54,569 bases of DNA from CAZIDL01 sp964537825 (lineage in GTDB: Bacteria; Bacteroidota; Bacteroidia; Flavobacteriales_D; CAYVSK01), in NCBI GenBank assembly GCA_964537825.1, contig CAZIDL010000009.1, forward strand, positions 1 to 54,569. The letters run 5' to 3'. The translations under genes and the position numbers were made by a program. A model generated the notes under the pieces. That model made no database searches, had not been told where the DNA came from, and saw nothing but the letters and a program-made list of their open reading frames with translations. Every line of letters starts with the position of its first letter. The stretch's first letter is position 1. Positions 44,285 to 53,144 of the stretch are shown piece after piece.

Positions 44285-45571
44285 ATGAAAGAAGAGTTCC
44301 TTCATTATCTCTGGCGCTACCGCCTCTATACCCGAACGGACTTGCGTACGAGGGATGGCAAACCCCTCCAGGTGGAAGATGCTGGCTATCCCCATCAGGA
44401 TGGAGGACCGGATTTTCAGAACGCGCGTGTTCGGATCGGGGGATTGCTTTGGGCCGGCCACGTCGAGATCCACTTTCGCAGCTCCCAATGGTACGAGCAT
44501 GGGCATGATCAGGATCCCACTTACGATAATGTGGTCCTGCACGTAGTGCTGCAAGCGGATCAGATGACCCTTACGTCAAAAGGCTCTTCTCTCGACACCC
44601 TGGAATTGAACGGCCGGATCCCTGAGGGTCTTGCTCAGGCTTACGATCGTTTCATCAATGACCGGAAGAAGCGGATCCCTTGTGGCAACATGCTCGAAGG
44701 GCTGTCGCCATTGCTGATCTGGAGTTGGATCGAAAGGGTCAGCATGGAGCGGGTCCAGCGAAAAGCGCAACGGCTGAATGAGCTTTGGGAGCTATGCGGG
44801 AAGGATCTCCGCTCTACCTTCTTTTGTTCGCTGGCGCGCTATTTCGGGGGAAGGGTGAACGCCACCCCGTTCGAGCAGCTCAGCATCCGCACCCCTTTGT
44901 CGGTCCTTCTTCGGGAAAAGGGGAGCTTGCGCTCCCTCGAGGCGCTGCTCTTTGGCCAATCCGGTCTCTTAGGGGATGGGGAACAAGATGCATATGCTGC
45001 GGACTTGTTCGAAGAATATCGATTCCTATGCAAAAAGTACGAACTTCGGTCGATGGAGGCTTCTGCCTGGCGCTTTCTCCGTTTGCGGCCCGCTGACTTT
45101 CCGACCCTTCGGATCGCTCAGCTGGCCGCTTTTCTTCACAGATATGGTGATCCATGGGCCGCCGTTCCGGAACTCGGCTCAGAAAAGGACCTTGAAGGCA
45201 TTTTCGAAGTATCTGCCTCGGATTATTGGCGATTTCATTGTAAATTTGGGAAAGAACGGAAGCGAAAAGCGTCCGGAAGAGTGGGAAAAGAGATGAAGCG
45301 AAGGCTGGTGATCAATGCGCTGGTCCCTTTTCTCTTCTTCTATGGGGAAAAGTGGGGACGTCCGGAAAGAAAGGAGCAAGCGCTCAGCATCCTCGAAAGC
45401 CTGCCGCCGGAAGAGGATCGGGTCCAAAGGCAATGGAAAAGCCTAGGGATCGTTCCGGACAATGCCTCCCGTTCCCAAGGGACAATGGAACTGATGGAAA
45501 GCTACTGCGATCCTCGCAATTGTCTAAAGTGTGCGATCGGGCATCGCATCATGAAAAAGGAAGCCTCATGA
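44285..45571 (+). CDS. DUF2851 family protein
   Basis: 428 residues from ATG 44285, the family start MKEEFLHYLWRYRLY; the frame extends to 44234 through the hairpin region. The highly conserved N-terminal part (GYPHQDGGPDFQNARVRI, GHVEIHFRSSQWYEHGHDQD, YDNVVLHVVL) identifies DUF2851, a Bacteroidota family of unknown function. The GGPDF plus His/Glu residues look like a metal or nuclease-type site, but that is only an impression. The rest is helical and basic, with a Cys-rich end (DPRNCLKCAIG). Its stop overlaps the PspC gene start (ATGA). Confidence 0.85.
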   Translation: MKEEFLHYLWRYRLYTRTDLRTRDGKPLQVEDAGYPHQDGGPDFQNARVRIGGLLWAGHVEIHFRSSQWYEHGHDQDPTYDNVVLHVVLQADQMTLTSKGSSLDTLELNGRIPEGLAQAYDRFINDRKKRIPCGNMLEGLSPLLIWSWIERVSMERVQRKAQRLNELWELCGKDLRSTFFCSLARYFGGRVNATPFEQLSIRTPLSVLLREKGSLRSLEALLFGQSGLLGDGEQDAYAADLFEEYRFLCKKYELRSMEASAWRFLRLRPADFPTLRIAQLAAFLHRYGDPWAAVPELGSEKDLEGIFEVSASDYWRFHCKFGKERKRKASGRVGKEMKRRLVINALVPFLFFYGEKWGRPERKEQALSILESLPPEEDRVQRQWKSLGIVPDNASRSQGTMELMESYCDPRNCLKCAIGHRIMKKEAS

Positions 45572-45801
45572 TCCAACGGATCCTGGATTATTTCGAAAAA
45601 CACGCCTTCGGCGTTTGTAATTGGTGGGGAAGGAAATTAGGGATTCAGACGCACCGGATCCGGCTCTTTTTCATTTACTTGTCCTTCATAACCTTCGGAA
45701 GCCCGTTGATCCTCTACCTGATCATGGCTTTCATTCTCGAGCACAAGGAATTCTTCAAGCTTCGTTTCAGCAAGCGGAAGCCCAGCGTGTGGGATCTTTG
45801 A
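45568..45801 (+). CDS. PspC domain protein
   Basis: 77 residues. The short N-terminal amphipathic part is followed by FGVCNWWGRKLGIQTHRIRLFFIYLSF cut to its PspC pattern (VCNWWGRKLGI, then THRIRLFFIYLS). One or two hydrophobic helices (about 30-55) and a basic tail follow. PspC proteins are small inner-membrane proteins linked to envelope stress. Without other psp genes nearby, its role is uncertain. The ATG at 45568 overlaps the DUF2851 stop by 4 bp (ATGA), indicating translational coupling. Confidence 0.82.
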   Translation: MIQRILDYFEKHAFGVCNWWGRKLGIQTHRIRLFFIYLSFITFGSPLILYLIMAFILEHKEFFKLRFSKRKPSVWDL

Positions 45802-45836
45802 GACTTTAGGTTTCTTTTGATCCTTTTAAGGAAAGG

Positions 45837-47837
45837 ATGGGGATCCCGCTGCTAAACGATATCGTTATCATTCTAGCCCTCTCGATCGGGGTCCTTCTCG
45901 TCTTCGATCGGTTCAGGCTCCCCGCTATTCTCGGATTCCTTGTAACAGGTGCCATAGCTGGTCCGCATGCGCTCAGCCTCGTCAAGGATGTGCACGAGGT
46001 TGAGCTCCTTGCTGAGGTTGGAGTGATCTTTCTTCTCTTCATCATCGGGATCAAGTTCTCCCTTAAGGAGCTCAAGAAAGCCAAGAAACTGATCTTCGTC
46101 GGGGGGGGGCTTCAGGTCGCCCTGGTCGTCGGGATCGTTTATCTTCTCATGCTAGGGTTGGGATGGGAGAGCGATCGAGCCGTTTTCATGGGCTTTCTTT
46201 TATCCCTTAGCAGTACGGCCATCGTGCTTCAATTGCTTCAGAAGCGCAATGAGCTGACCGCTCCGCATGGACGTACGATCCTTTCGATCCTCATCTTCCA
46301 AGACATCATCGTGGTGCCGATGATGCTCTTCACCCCCCTCCTCTCTTCTCAGGAAGGAGCAATGGAGGATTCTCCCTGGATGATCCTCCTCAAGGCCGTG
46401 CTCGTGGTAGGAGGAGGGTTGCTGTCCGCGCGCTACCTGGTCCCTATACTCCTCCGCTATGTGGTCCGTTCCAACAGCCGGGAGCTCTTCCTGATCAGTA
46501 TCATGGTGATCTGTTTCGCGGTTGCCTGGCTCACTTCCTCGATCGGGCTTTCACTTTCGCTCGGGGCTTTCATGGCCGGTTTGATCATATCCGAATCGGA
46601 ATATTCCCAGGAAGCGATCGCGAACATCGCTCCCTTTTACGAGCTTTTCACGAGCTTCTTTTTCATCTCGATCGGGATGTTGCTCGATGTAGGTTTCCTT
46701 TTGGAACATCCCCTCAAGATCTTTCTGATGACCGTCTCCGTTCTTTTGTTCAAGACCTTCATCGTGGGACTCGCCGTATTCATCCTTCGCCTTCCGCTCC
46801 GTACCGTAATGATCGTAGGCCTTTCCCTCGCTCAGGTCGGTGAATTTTCCTTTATCCTTTCGCGGGTAGGGATCGAGCACGGGCTTTTGGATCCGACCAC
46901 CAACCAGTATTTTCTTTCCATTTCTATCCTCACCATGGCGGTGACCCCTTTTCTGATCGCGGTGTCCCATCGGATGACAGCAGCGATCATGAAGGCGTCC
47001 GTTCCGAAGGTACTGAAGCGGAGCTTCAGTTTCGCGGAGGTACAGCAACATGTGCCGGTGGAGAAAAAGGAGGTCTATAAAGGTCACCTTGTGATCGTAG
47101 GGGCCGGGTTGAACGGAATGAACCTAGCCCGGGCGGCCAAAAGCATCGATATCCCTTACCTTATTTTGGAATTGAACCCAGATGCCGTGGAGCGGGAAAA
47201 GGAAAAAGGGGAGCCCATCATGTTCGGGGATGCGGTCCACCCGGCCGTGCTCGAACAGGTCCATATCCGAAAAGCCAAGGTTGTGGCTGTAGCCATATCC
47301 GATCCTGTGAGCACGCGACGGATCGTTTCGAACATCCGGCAGATCGATCCTAGCATCCACGTTATCGTACGGACCCGATATGTGAACGAGGTGCAGGAAC
47401 TGAAAGACCTCGGTGCCGACGAAGTGATCCCGGAGGAGTTCGAGACTTCCGTGGAGATCTTCAGCCGGGTGATGTCCCTTTACCTGATACCGGAGGAAGA
47501 GATCGAACGGTTCACCCAAAGCATCCGCGAGGACAGCTACGAGATGTTCCGGAACGCTCCCTCCCGTTCCATATCGATGCAGAAGCTTAGCGATCACATC
47601 GATAACACGGAGATCATAACCTTAAGGGTCGGTCCTCATTCTGAATTCCTCCATAAGCGATTGAGCGAGATCGATATCCGAAGGCGTTTCAACGTGACTC
47701 TCCTCGCTATCGGAAGGGATGGGCAGGTCTTGACCAATCCCTCAGGTGAGGAAGAGCTCCAGGCGGATGATAAGCTGATCCTCTTCGGAGATCCCGAGAG
47801 GATCCAACAATTCGGTGATCATGTGGTGGATCGATGA
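45837..47837 (+). CDS. CPA2 cation:proton antiporter with RCK (TrkA-N/TrkA-C) domain
   Basis: 666 residues. About 12 membrane helices span 5-385, with the CPA2 motifs FLLFIIGIKFSL, LLSLSSTAIVLQLLQ, ILIFQDIIVVP and LGAFMAGLIISESEY. A cytoplasmic TrkA-N domain begins near 420 (LVIVGAGLNGMNLARAA, acid in ILELNPDAVE, MFGDAVHP), and TrkA-C starts near 580. This is the Kef/YbaL layout: K+ or Na+ efflux against H+, gated by nucleotide binding. The ion is not determinable. ATG 45837 follows AAGGAAAGG. Confidence 0.92.
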   Translation: MGIPLLNDIVIILALSIGVLLVFDRFRLPAILGFLVTGAIAGPHALSLVKDVHEVELLAEVGVIFLLFIIGIKFSLKELKKAKKLIFVGGGLQVALVVGIVYLLMLGLGWESDRAVFMGFLLSLSSTAIVLQLLQKRNELTAPHGRTILSILIFQDIIVVPMMLFTPLLSSQEGAMEDSPWMILLKAVLVVGGGLLSARYLVPILLRYVVRSNSRELFLISIMVICFAVAWLTSSIGLSLSLGAFMAGLIISESEYSQEAIANIAPFYELFTSFFFISIGMLLDVGFLLEHPLKIFLMTVSVLLFKTFIVGLAVFILRLPLRTVMIVGLSLAQVGEFSFILSRVGIEHGLLDPTTNQYFLSISILTMAVTPFLIAVSHRMTAAIMKASVPKVLKRSFSFAEVQQHVPVEKKEVYKGHLVIVGAGLNGMNLARAAKSIDIPYLILELNPDAVEREKEKGEPIMFGDAVHPAVLEQVHIRKAKVVAVAISDPVSTRRIVSNIRQIDPSIHVIVRTRYVNEVQELKDLGADEVIPEEFETSVEIFSRVMSLYLIPEEEIERFTQSIREDSYEMFRNAPSRSISMQKLSDHIDNTEIITLRVGPHSEFLHKRLSEIDIRRRFNVTLLAIGRDGQVLTNPSGEEELQADDKLILFGDPERIQQFGDHVVDR

Positions 47838-47841
47838 TCGT

Positions 47842-47872
47842 TTTGACAGAGCATAAAAAGATCTCATTTTTG
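47842..47872 (+). promoter_or_regulatory. Promoter of the AGCS symporter gene
   Basis: TTTG (47842-47845), 19-bp spacer, CATTTTTG (47865-47872). Both boxes match the Bacteroidota consensus with one change (C for T). The ATG is 23 bp further. Confidence 0.7.
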
Positions 47873-47895
47873 CACGGCTTAGCAAACGGTTAGCG

Positions 47896-49965
47896 ATGCG
47901 CAAGTTTCTCTTTCTTCTCCCCTTCCTTTTTACGCTAGGGTTTTCTGCTTCCTCTCAGGACCTGCAAGGGGAACTGAAGTTGAAGAATCCTAGTCTTACC
48001 ATCAACGATGGGGAAGCTCGGGTGATCATCAAGAGCGGGACCCCTCCCTATCATTACAAGTGGAGCAAGCAGAGCATATCGCTCAAGAGCTCCAAGGCAA
48101 CGGGGTTGGTCGAAGGCACTCCCTATAAGGTAAAGGTCTGGGATGCGGCCGGGGATACGATCGAACTGAGCGGTAAGATCGATGCCGAATCGATCCAGGA
48201 GACGTTGAACGGCGGTTTCACCCCGATCGTTGGAAGCATCGAATCCGTTCTTCTCGCCGATCCTTTTGCTTCCATAGGGCTCTACGATCCTACCGTAATG
48301 ACCGACCATTACGTTCAGCATGCCCCGGGTGCGCTCGATACTTCCGTCACGAGGATCGAGCTGAAAAAATGGCTCGTGGAAGAAAGCCAAAAAGTGGAGC
48401 GTGAGGAGCCGATCGCTATCGTGAGCTTGGATGGGACCCGGGATACGGCTTTTGCTGAGCGTGCAGGGACCCTTCGTCGGAATATCAAAAAAGGACGGGT
48501 CTTGGCTGATGTGACCATTTCCGGAGACTTGGATGGTAAGAGGGTTCCCCTCGCGCGCATCGATTACGAAAAAGCACGTCCGGCCCTGCATCCGAACGGA
48601 GATCCCAAAACCAGTGGCATTCCCTTCATCGTGCTTTGGTTGGTCTTCGGAGCGGCCTTCTTCTCCTTTAAAATGAATTGGATCAACTTCCGCGGCCTCC
48701 GGCATTCCGTCGATCTTATAAAAGGAAAGTACGATAAGCCCGATGACCCGGGGGAGGTAAGTCACTTTCAGGCGCTCGCTACCGCTCTCTCTGCAACGGT
48801 CGGCCTGGGCAATATCGCCGGGGTGGCCGTGGCAATATCGCTTGGAGGGCCCGGCGCTACGTTCTGGATGATCCTGGCAGGCTTGATCGGAATGTCCAGC
48901 AAGTTCACTGAGTGTGCCCTTGCATGCAAGTACCGGAAGATCAACGAAAAAGGAGAGGTCGCTGGGGGCCCGTTCTATTATCTCTACGACGGGCTTAGGA
49001 ATTGGGGACAAGGTTGGGGGAACCTGGGAAGGATCCTTTCGTTCGTATTCACCGTCCTTGTCATCGGTGCCTCTCTTGGTGGAGGGAATATGTTCCAGGC
49101 CAATCAGGCCTTCAATCAGGTGGCCACTCAGTTCCCGGGCCTCGAAGAGCACCGGGCGCTCTTTGGAATGGTACTCGCTGTGCTGGTAGGCATCGTGATC
49201 ATCGGCGGGATCAAGAGCATCGCCAAGGTGACCGATAAGGTCGTTCCCTTCATGAGCTTGCTTTATGTTCTCTTCTCCTTGATCATCATCGGGATGAACT
49301 TCGATCAGATCGGAGCGGTCTTCGGACAGATCTTCGATGGGGCCTTCAATGCCTCCTCCTTGAAAGGAGGGGTTATCGGAGTTCTCATCGTCGGATTCCA
49401 AAGAGCTGCCTTTTCCAACGAGGCTGGGATCGGATCCGCTGCCATCGCCCAGTCCGCTGCCAAGACCGACAAGCCTCTTTCCGCCGGATTCGTGGCCATG
49501 GTGGAGCCTTTGGTGGATACGGTGCTCGTTTGCACAATGACATCCCTCGTGCTCATTTTTACCGGCTTTGCCAGCGGTGCTAGTGATCTGGCGGGTTCGC
49601 AACTGACCTCCGCCGCTTTTAGCAAAGAGATCCCCTGGTTCGGGACCGTTCTCATGATCGCCATCGTCCTTTTCGCCTTCTCCACCATGATCTCCTGGTC
49701 CTACTATGGGATCAAGGGGTGGAAGTTCATCTTCGGTGACAACAAAGTCGCGGATTACTCCTACAAGCTGCTCTTCCTCGTTTTCATCGTTATCGGCGCT
49801 TCCTCCGAGCTCGGTGCGGTGCTCGCTTTCTCCGACATGATGATCCTCGGGATGGCCCTTCCCAATATCCTCGGGCTTCTGCTCCTCTCCGGCGAGGTGC
49901 GCAGGGATCTCAAGGACTACTTTGCCAAGATCAAGTCCGGCGAGATCCCCAAGACCCGGGATTAG
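47896..49965 (+). CDS. AGCS-family alanine/Na+ symporter with extracytoplasmic N-terminal domain
   Basis: 689 residues, about 230 longer than a plain AGCS carrier. A signal peptide (about 1-20) leads to a PKD/SprB-like sandwich (about 25-100; GTPPYHYKWSKQS). Residues about 150-215 (LKKWLVEESQKVEREEPIAIV, SLDGTRDTAFAERAG-like) recall a biotinyl/lipoyl barrel. The transporter starts near 235 (IPFIVLWLVFGAAFFSFKMNW) and has the AGCS core: FQALATALSATVGLGNIAGVA, GGPGATFWM, NEAGIGSAAIAQSA. It takes up alanine or glycine with Na+ across the inner membrane. The added domains would lie in the periplasm; their function is unknown. A clear promoter precedes the gene. Confidence 0.88.
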   Translation: MRKFLFLLPFLFTLGFSASSQDLQGELKLKNPSLTINDGEARVIIKSGTPPYHYKWSKQSISLKSSKATGLVEGTPYKVKVWDAAGDTIELSGKIDAESIQETLNGGFTPIVGSIESVLLADPFASIGLYDPTVMTDHYVQHAPGALDTSVTRIELKKWLVEESQKVEREEPIAIVSLDGTRDTAFAERAGTLRRNIKKGRVLADVTISGDLDGKRVPLARIDYEKARPALHPNGDPKTSGIPFIVLWLVFGAAFFSFKMNWINFRGLRHSVDLIKGKYDKPDDPGEVSHFQALATALSATVGLGNIAGVAVAISLGGPGATFWMILAGLIGMSSKFTECALACKYRKINEKGEVAGGPFYYLYDGLRNWGQGWGNLGRILSFVFTVLVIGASLGGGNMFQANQAFNQVATQFPGLEEHRALFGMVLAVLVGIVIIGGIKSIAKVTDKVVPFMSLLYVLFSLIIIGMNFDQIGAVFGQIFDGAFNASSLKGGVIGVLIVGFQRAAFSNEAGIGSAAIAQSAAKTDKPLSAGFVAMVEPLVDTVLVCTMTSLVLIFTGFASGASDLAGSQLTSAAFSKEIPWFGTVLMIAIVLFAFSTMISWSYYGIKGWKFIFGDNKVADYSYKLLFLVFIVIGASSELGAVLAFSDMMILGMALPNILGLLLLSGEVRRDLKDYFAKIKSGEIPKTRD

Positions 49966-49988
49966 AAGGGTGAGCTACAGCTAGGACC

Positions 49989-51077
49989 ATTTTTGACGAC
50001 TGGCGCGATCGACTGCGCATCGACAGGAGAACGCTGAGCGGTGGAACGCTCCTCTTCGTCCTCAACCTGATCTTTGCGGGGAGTTTCTTCCTTTACGAGC
50101 ATTTCCTCGAACCAGCTCCGGATCTCGAGGTTGAAAGGATCGAGCTACGGGCTGAAGAGAAGAACCCGGAAAAGAGGCAAGGTTACGTACCGGACAGCCT
50201 TTTTGCCTTTGACCCGAACCAAGTGCCTATGGACGGATGGAAGGCATTGGGCCTTACCGAGGATCAAGCACGGGTGATCGTGAATTATCGGGAGAACGGG
50301 GGACATTTCTACGACGAAGAGGACCTTTTGAAGGTCTATTCGTTAAGTAAAGAACACGTCCGTGCCTGGAGTGACTCCTTGAAGTTCCCGGACCCCAGGA
50401 AGAAAGAGGAAGGGCAGCCAGAAGGTCGTTCCCGACGATCGAAAGAAAGAGGTAAGAAAGACCCCGACCCCTTTCCTTTCGATCCGAATGAGCTTCCGAA
50501 GGAAGGTTGGACCGATCTGGGGCTGAGCCCTGAGCAAGCACAGGTCGTCCTGAGATATCGGAAAGCAGGGGGGAGGTTCTGGGAACCAAGCGACCTCTTG
50601 GATCTCTATGTAGTGGATACTCCCTTGTTCCGGAAATGGGAGCCTTACGTACGGATCGACCACGAAGCTTTGAAGTTGGCCATCGATGAGGTCGGAAAAG
50701 AAGCGTTGAAAGAGCTACCAGGTGTTGGAAAAGTGCTTGCCGGACGGATCGTCGAATACCGGGAACTTTTGGGTGGGTTCCATGAACTTGAACAGTTGAA
50801 GGAGGTCTACGGGGTCCCGGATAGCATTGTAAGAGCTTTATCCGGAAAGGTGACCATAAGCGAAGGGAACATCGATAAGATCCCCCTGGACACTACCGGC
50901 CGCCGCTTGATGCAGCATCCCTACATTGCTCCCGAGCAAGCAGAAGCCATCGTGGAACATCAGAAGCGGTATGGTGCCTTCAAAAAGAAAAAGGAACTGC
51001 GGGCTTTGGATCTGTTCGGTGCCAAAGAATATCGTAAAATTGCACCCTATATCGAGTTATCCTCCGATGAACGATGA
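49989..51077 (+). CDS. Membrane-anchored helix-hairpin-helix (ComEA-like) protein, start uncertain
   Basis: The frame is open from 49974 to a TGA at 51075-51077. It encodes a basic N-terminus (DDWRDRLRIDRRTLSGG), a membrane helix (TLLFVLNLIFAGSFFLYEHF) and four ComEA/HhH repeats. Three repeats have the form FDPNxxPxxGWxxLGL, QARVIVNYRENGG and EEDLLKVY; the third reads LKELPGVGKVLAGRIVEYRELLGG. No ATG, GTG or TTG precedes the helix; the first is a GTG at 50223, inside repeat 1. An ATT at 49989, or a CTG at 50013 behind a possible -7 box CATTTTTG (49988-49995), would restore it. The protein could bind DNA in the periplasm, as ComEA does, or have a structural role. It overlaps apt by 11 bp. Confidence 0.75.
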   Translation: MFDDWRDRLRIDRRTLSGGTLLFVLNLIFAGSFFLYEHFLEPAPDLEVERIELRAEEKNPEKRQGYVPDSLFAFDPNQVPMDGWKALGLTEDQARVIVNYRENGGHFYDEEDLLKVYSLSKEHVRAWSDSLKFPDPRKKEEGQPEGRSRRSKERGKKDPDPFPFDPNELPKEGWTDLGLSPEQAQVVLRYRKAGGRFWEPSDLLDLYVVDTPLFRKWEPYVRIDHEALKLAIDEVGKEALKELPGVGKVLAGRIVEYRELLGGFHELEQLKEVYGVPDSIVRALSGKVTISEGNIDKIPLDTTGRRLMQHPYIAPEQAEAIVEHQKRYGAFKKKKELRALDLFGAKEYRKIAPYIELSSDER

Positions 51078-51606
51078 TCCGCTCGCCGAACGGACCCGAC
51101 GGACGGTCCGGGAGATCCCTGACTATCCCAAGCCCGGTATCGATTTCAAGGATATCACGCCGGTTCTTGAGGACCCGGGATTGACGCGGGAGCTATTGGC
51201 GAGATTCAAGGAAGAGGCCGAACGGATGGGAGCCAATGCCATCGTTGGGGTTGAGAGCCGGGGTTTCCTTTTCGGGATGGCTTTGGCCATCGAAATGAAC
51301 ATTCCTTTTATTACTGTGCGGAAAAAAGGGAAGCTTCCCGCAGAGACCGTCTCCGTCAGCTACGAGCTCGAATACGGAAGCGAGGAGATCGAAATGCACG
51401 CGGATTCCCTTAAAGAAGGAATGAACGTGCTCATCCACGATGACCTATTAGCGACCGGAGGTACCGCCGCTGCGGCGGCTGAATTGATCCGAAGGGAAGG
51501 GGGGAGTGTTGCTGGTTTTGCTTTCCTGATCGAACTGTCCTTTTTGAACGGAGAGGACCGGATCCGCCCCTATTCGGAGAATATTTTTAAATTGCTTTCC
51601 TACTGA
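51067..51606 (+). CDS. apt: Adenine phosphoribosyltransferase
   Basis: 179 residues from ATG 51067. The core includes IPDYPKPGIDFKDITPVL, GVESRGFLFGMALA, ITVRKKGKLP and the PRPP-binding loop VLIHDDLLATGGTAAAAAEL (Asp-Asp pair near 125). It salvages adenine to AMP. The frame is open further left inside the HhH gene, but the family start is here. It overlaps the HhH gene by 11 bp and is followed 22 bp later by an acyl-CoA dehydrogenase. Confidence 0.95.
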   Translation: MNDDPLAERTRRTVREIPDYPKPGIDFKDITPVLEDPGLTRELLARFKEEAERMGANAIVGVESRGFLFGMALAIEMNIPFITVRKKGKLPAETVSVSYELEYGSEEIEMHADSLKEGMNVLIHDDLLATGGTAAAAAELIRREGGSVAGFAFLIELSFLNGEDRIRPYSENIFKLLSY

Positions 51607-51628
51607 GGAAGGTTGAAAACCAAAAGCG

Positions 51629-52813
51629 ATGGAAGAAGAAAGTATTTCCCAGGACAGCACTCTTAACATGGACTTTAACATGAGCGAAGACCAACGTATG
51701 GTCCAGGAAATGGTCCAGGATCTGGGAAAGAAAGAGATCCTACCTCATTTGATGGAGTGGGACGAAAAGCAAGAGCTTCCCATCGACCTGATGAAGAACA
51801 AGATGGGAGAGCTGGGATTGATGGGCGTACTCGTTCCCCAGGACTATGGAGGGTCCGGGATGAGTTATTTCGAATACTACCGTGTTATAAGCGAGATAGG
51901 CCGCTATTGTGGGTCGGTCGGCCTTTCCGTGGCTGCTCATAATTCCCTTTGCACTGGTCACATCCTTGAGTTCGGGAACGAAGATCAGAAACAGCAGTAC
52001 CTTTCCAAACTCGCTTCAGGGGAGTTCTTAGGATCCTGGGCCCTGACAGAACCGAACACCGGTTCCGATGCCATGCGCATGAAATGCGTGGCGGAAAAGC
52101 AGGGGGAATATTGGATCCTGAACGGGACCAAATGTTGGATCACGCACGGGATCAGTAGTGACGTGGCAGTGGTCATTGCCCGGACGGGTGAGCTTGGTGA
52201 CAGCAAAGGGATGACCGCCTTCATCGTGGACCGGGATAATCCAGGAATGACCGGAGGCAAGAAAGAGGACAAGCTCGGGATGCGTGCCTCCGAGACCGCC
52301 GAACTCGTTTTCGAGGACTGTCAGGTGCATGAGAGCATGGTCCTTGGCGAGATCGGGGAAGGTTTCAAGCAGGCCATGAAGATCCTGGATGGGGGGCGCA
52401 TCTCGATCGCTGCTCTTTCCCTGGGTATCGCAAAGGGTGCTTTGCAGGCATCGATCGATTATTCCAAGGAAAGGGAGCAATTCGGGAAGCCCATCTCGAA
52501 ATTTCAGGGCATTGCTTTTAAGATCGCTGACATGGCCACCGAGATCGAGGCCGCTGAACTTTTGACCCTTCAGGCGGCGGATCTGAAGGAAAGGGGAAAG
52601 AAGATGACCAAGATCTCTTCGATGGCTAAGTATTATGCTTCGGAGGTATCGGTCAGAGCCAGCAACGAAGCTGTTCAGATCTTCGGAGGATACGGTTACA
52701 CGAAAGAATTCCCCGTAGAGAAGTACTACCGCGATTCCAAGCTATGCACCATCGGGGAGGGCACCTCAGAGATCCAGAAGCTGGTGATCTCCCGGGAACT
52801 TTTGGATGAATGA
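51629..52813 (+). CDS. Acyl-CoA dehydrogenase
   Basis: 394 residues from ATG 51629; ATG 51668 (MDFNMSEDQ) gives 381, closer to the family length. Family marks: FAD contacts in SWALTEPNTGSDAMRM and WILNGTKCWITHG; KEDKLGMRASETAELVFEDC; and C-terminal signature QIFGGYGYTKEFPVEKYYRD. The catalytic Glu lies in IGEGTSEIQ near 371, the position of short- and medium-chain dehydrogenases. It makes the first double bond in beta-oxidation and hands electrons to ETF. Chain length is not determinable. The dienoyl-CoA reductase at 2150 would serve the same pathway. Confidence 0.93.
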   Translation: MEEESISQDSTLNMDFNMSEDQRMVQEMVQDLGKKEILPHLMEWDEKQELPIDLMKNKMGELGLMGVLVPQDYGGSGMSYFEYYRVISEIGRYCGSVGLSVAAHNSLCTGHILEFGNEDQKQQYLSKLASGEFLGSWALTEPNTGSDAMRMKCVAEKQGEYWILNGTKCWITHGISSDVAVVIARTGELGDSKGMTAFIVDRDNPGMTGGKKEDKLGMRASETAELVFEDCQVHESMVLGEIGEGFKQAMKILDGGRISIAALSLGIAKGALQASIDYSKEREQFGKPISKFQGIAFKIADMATEIEAAELLTLQAADLKERGKKMTKISSMAKYYASEVSVRASNEAVQIFGGYGYTKEFPVEKYYRDSKLCTIGEGTSEIQKLVISRELLDE

Positions 52814-52824
52814 AGAAAGACCTG

Positions 52825-52854
52825 TTGTTCATCCGGTCAGGTTCCGTAGCTTTG
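52825..52854 (+). promoter_or_regulatory. rpsU promoter
   Basis: TTG (52825-52827), 19-bp spacer, TAGCTTTG (52847-52854). The -7 box is a perfect TAnnTTTG match. The ATG is 24 bp on. Confidence 0.75.
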
Positions 52855-52878
52855 CTCAAGCTCTAAAAAGAAAAGGAT

Positions 52879-53076
52879 ATGCTCATCATCCCGGTCAAAG
52901 AAGGCGAGAACATCGAAAAAGCGCTCAAGAAGTTCAAGAAGAAGAGCGAGAAGACCGGCGTGGTCCGGGAATACCGGAACCGTCAGTTCTATACCAAACC
53001 TTCTGAAGCGCGCAGGGAGGAAAAGCAGAAAGCGATCTATAAGAAGGATATGCGGTTGGAAGAAGAAGAAGGTTAA
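52879..53076 (+). CDS. rpsU: 30S ribosomal protein S21
   Basis: 65 residues. MLIIPVKEGENIEKALKKFKKK, then VVREYRNRQFYTKPSEARRE, fits S21 throughout, with strongly basic composition. It belongs to the small ribosomal subunit near the anti-Shine-Dalgarno helix of 16S rRNA. It has its own promoter and a strong terminator, and is followed by xerC and hpf, an order common in Bacteroidota. The A-rich AAAAAGAAAAGG leader before the ATG serves as the initiation region. Confidence 0.96.
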   Translation: MLIIPVKEGENIEKALKKFKKKSEKTGVVREYRNRQFYTKPSEARREEKQKAIYKKDMRLEEEEG

Positions 53077-53111
53077 GTTAGGGAAACCGAACGCCAGGAA
53101 CTTCGTAAAAA

Positions 53112-53139
53112 GTGGGGCCTTCGGGTCCCGCTTTTTTTT
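53112..53139 (+). terminator. Rho-independent terminator of rpsU
   Basis: An 8-pair stem (53112-53119 with 53124-53131, two of them G-U) closes a TTCG tetraloop. Eight T follow (53132-53139). It ends 5 bp before the xerC ATG. Confidence 0.88.
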
Positions 53140-53144
53140 GTTCC

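Noticed and set aside
47935..49602. A 555-codon open frame on the minus strand inside the symporter gene
   Set aside because: It mirrors the codon bias of the plus-strand gene, has no recognisable domain, is rich in His, Asp, Glu, Gly and Arg as antisense frames are, and the plus-strand product is a clear AGCS carrier.
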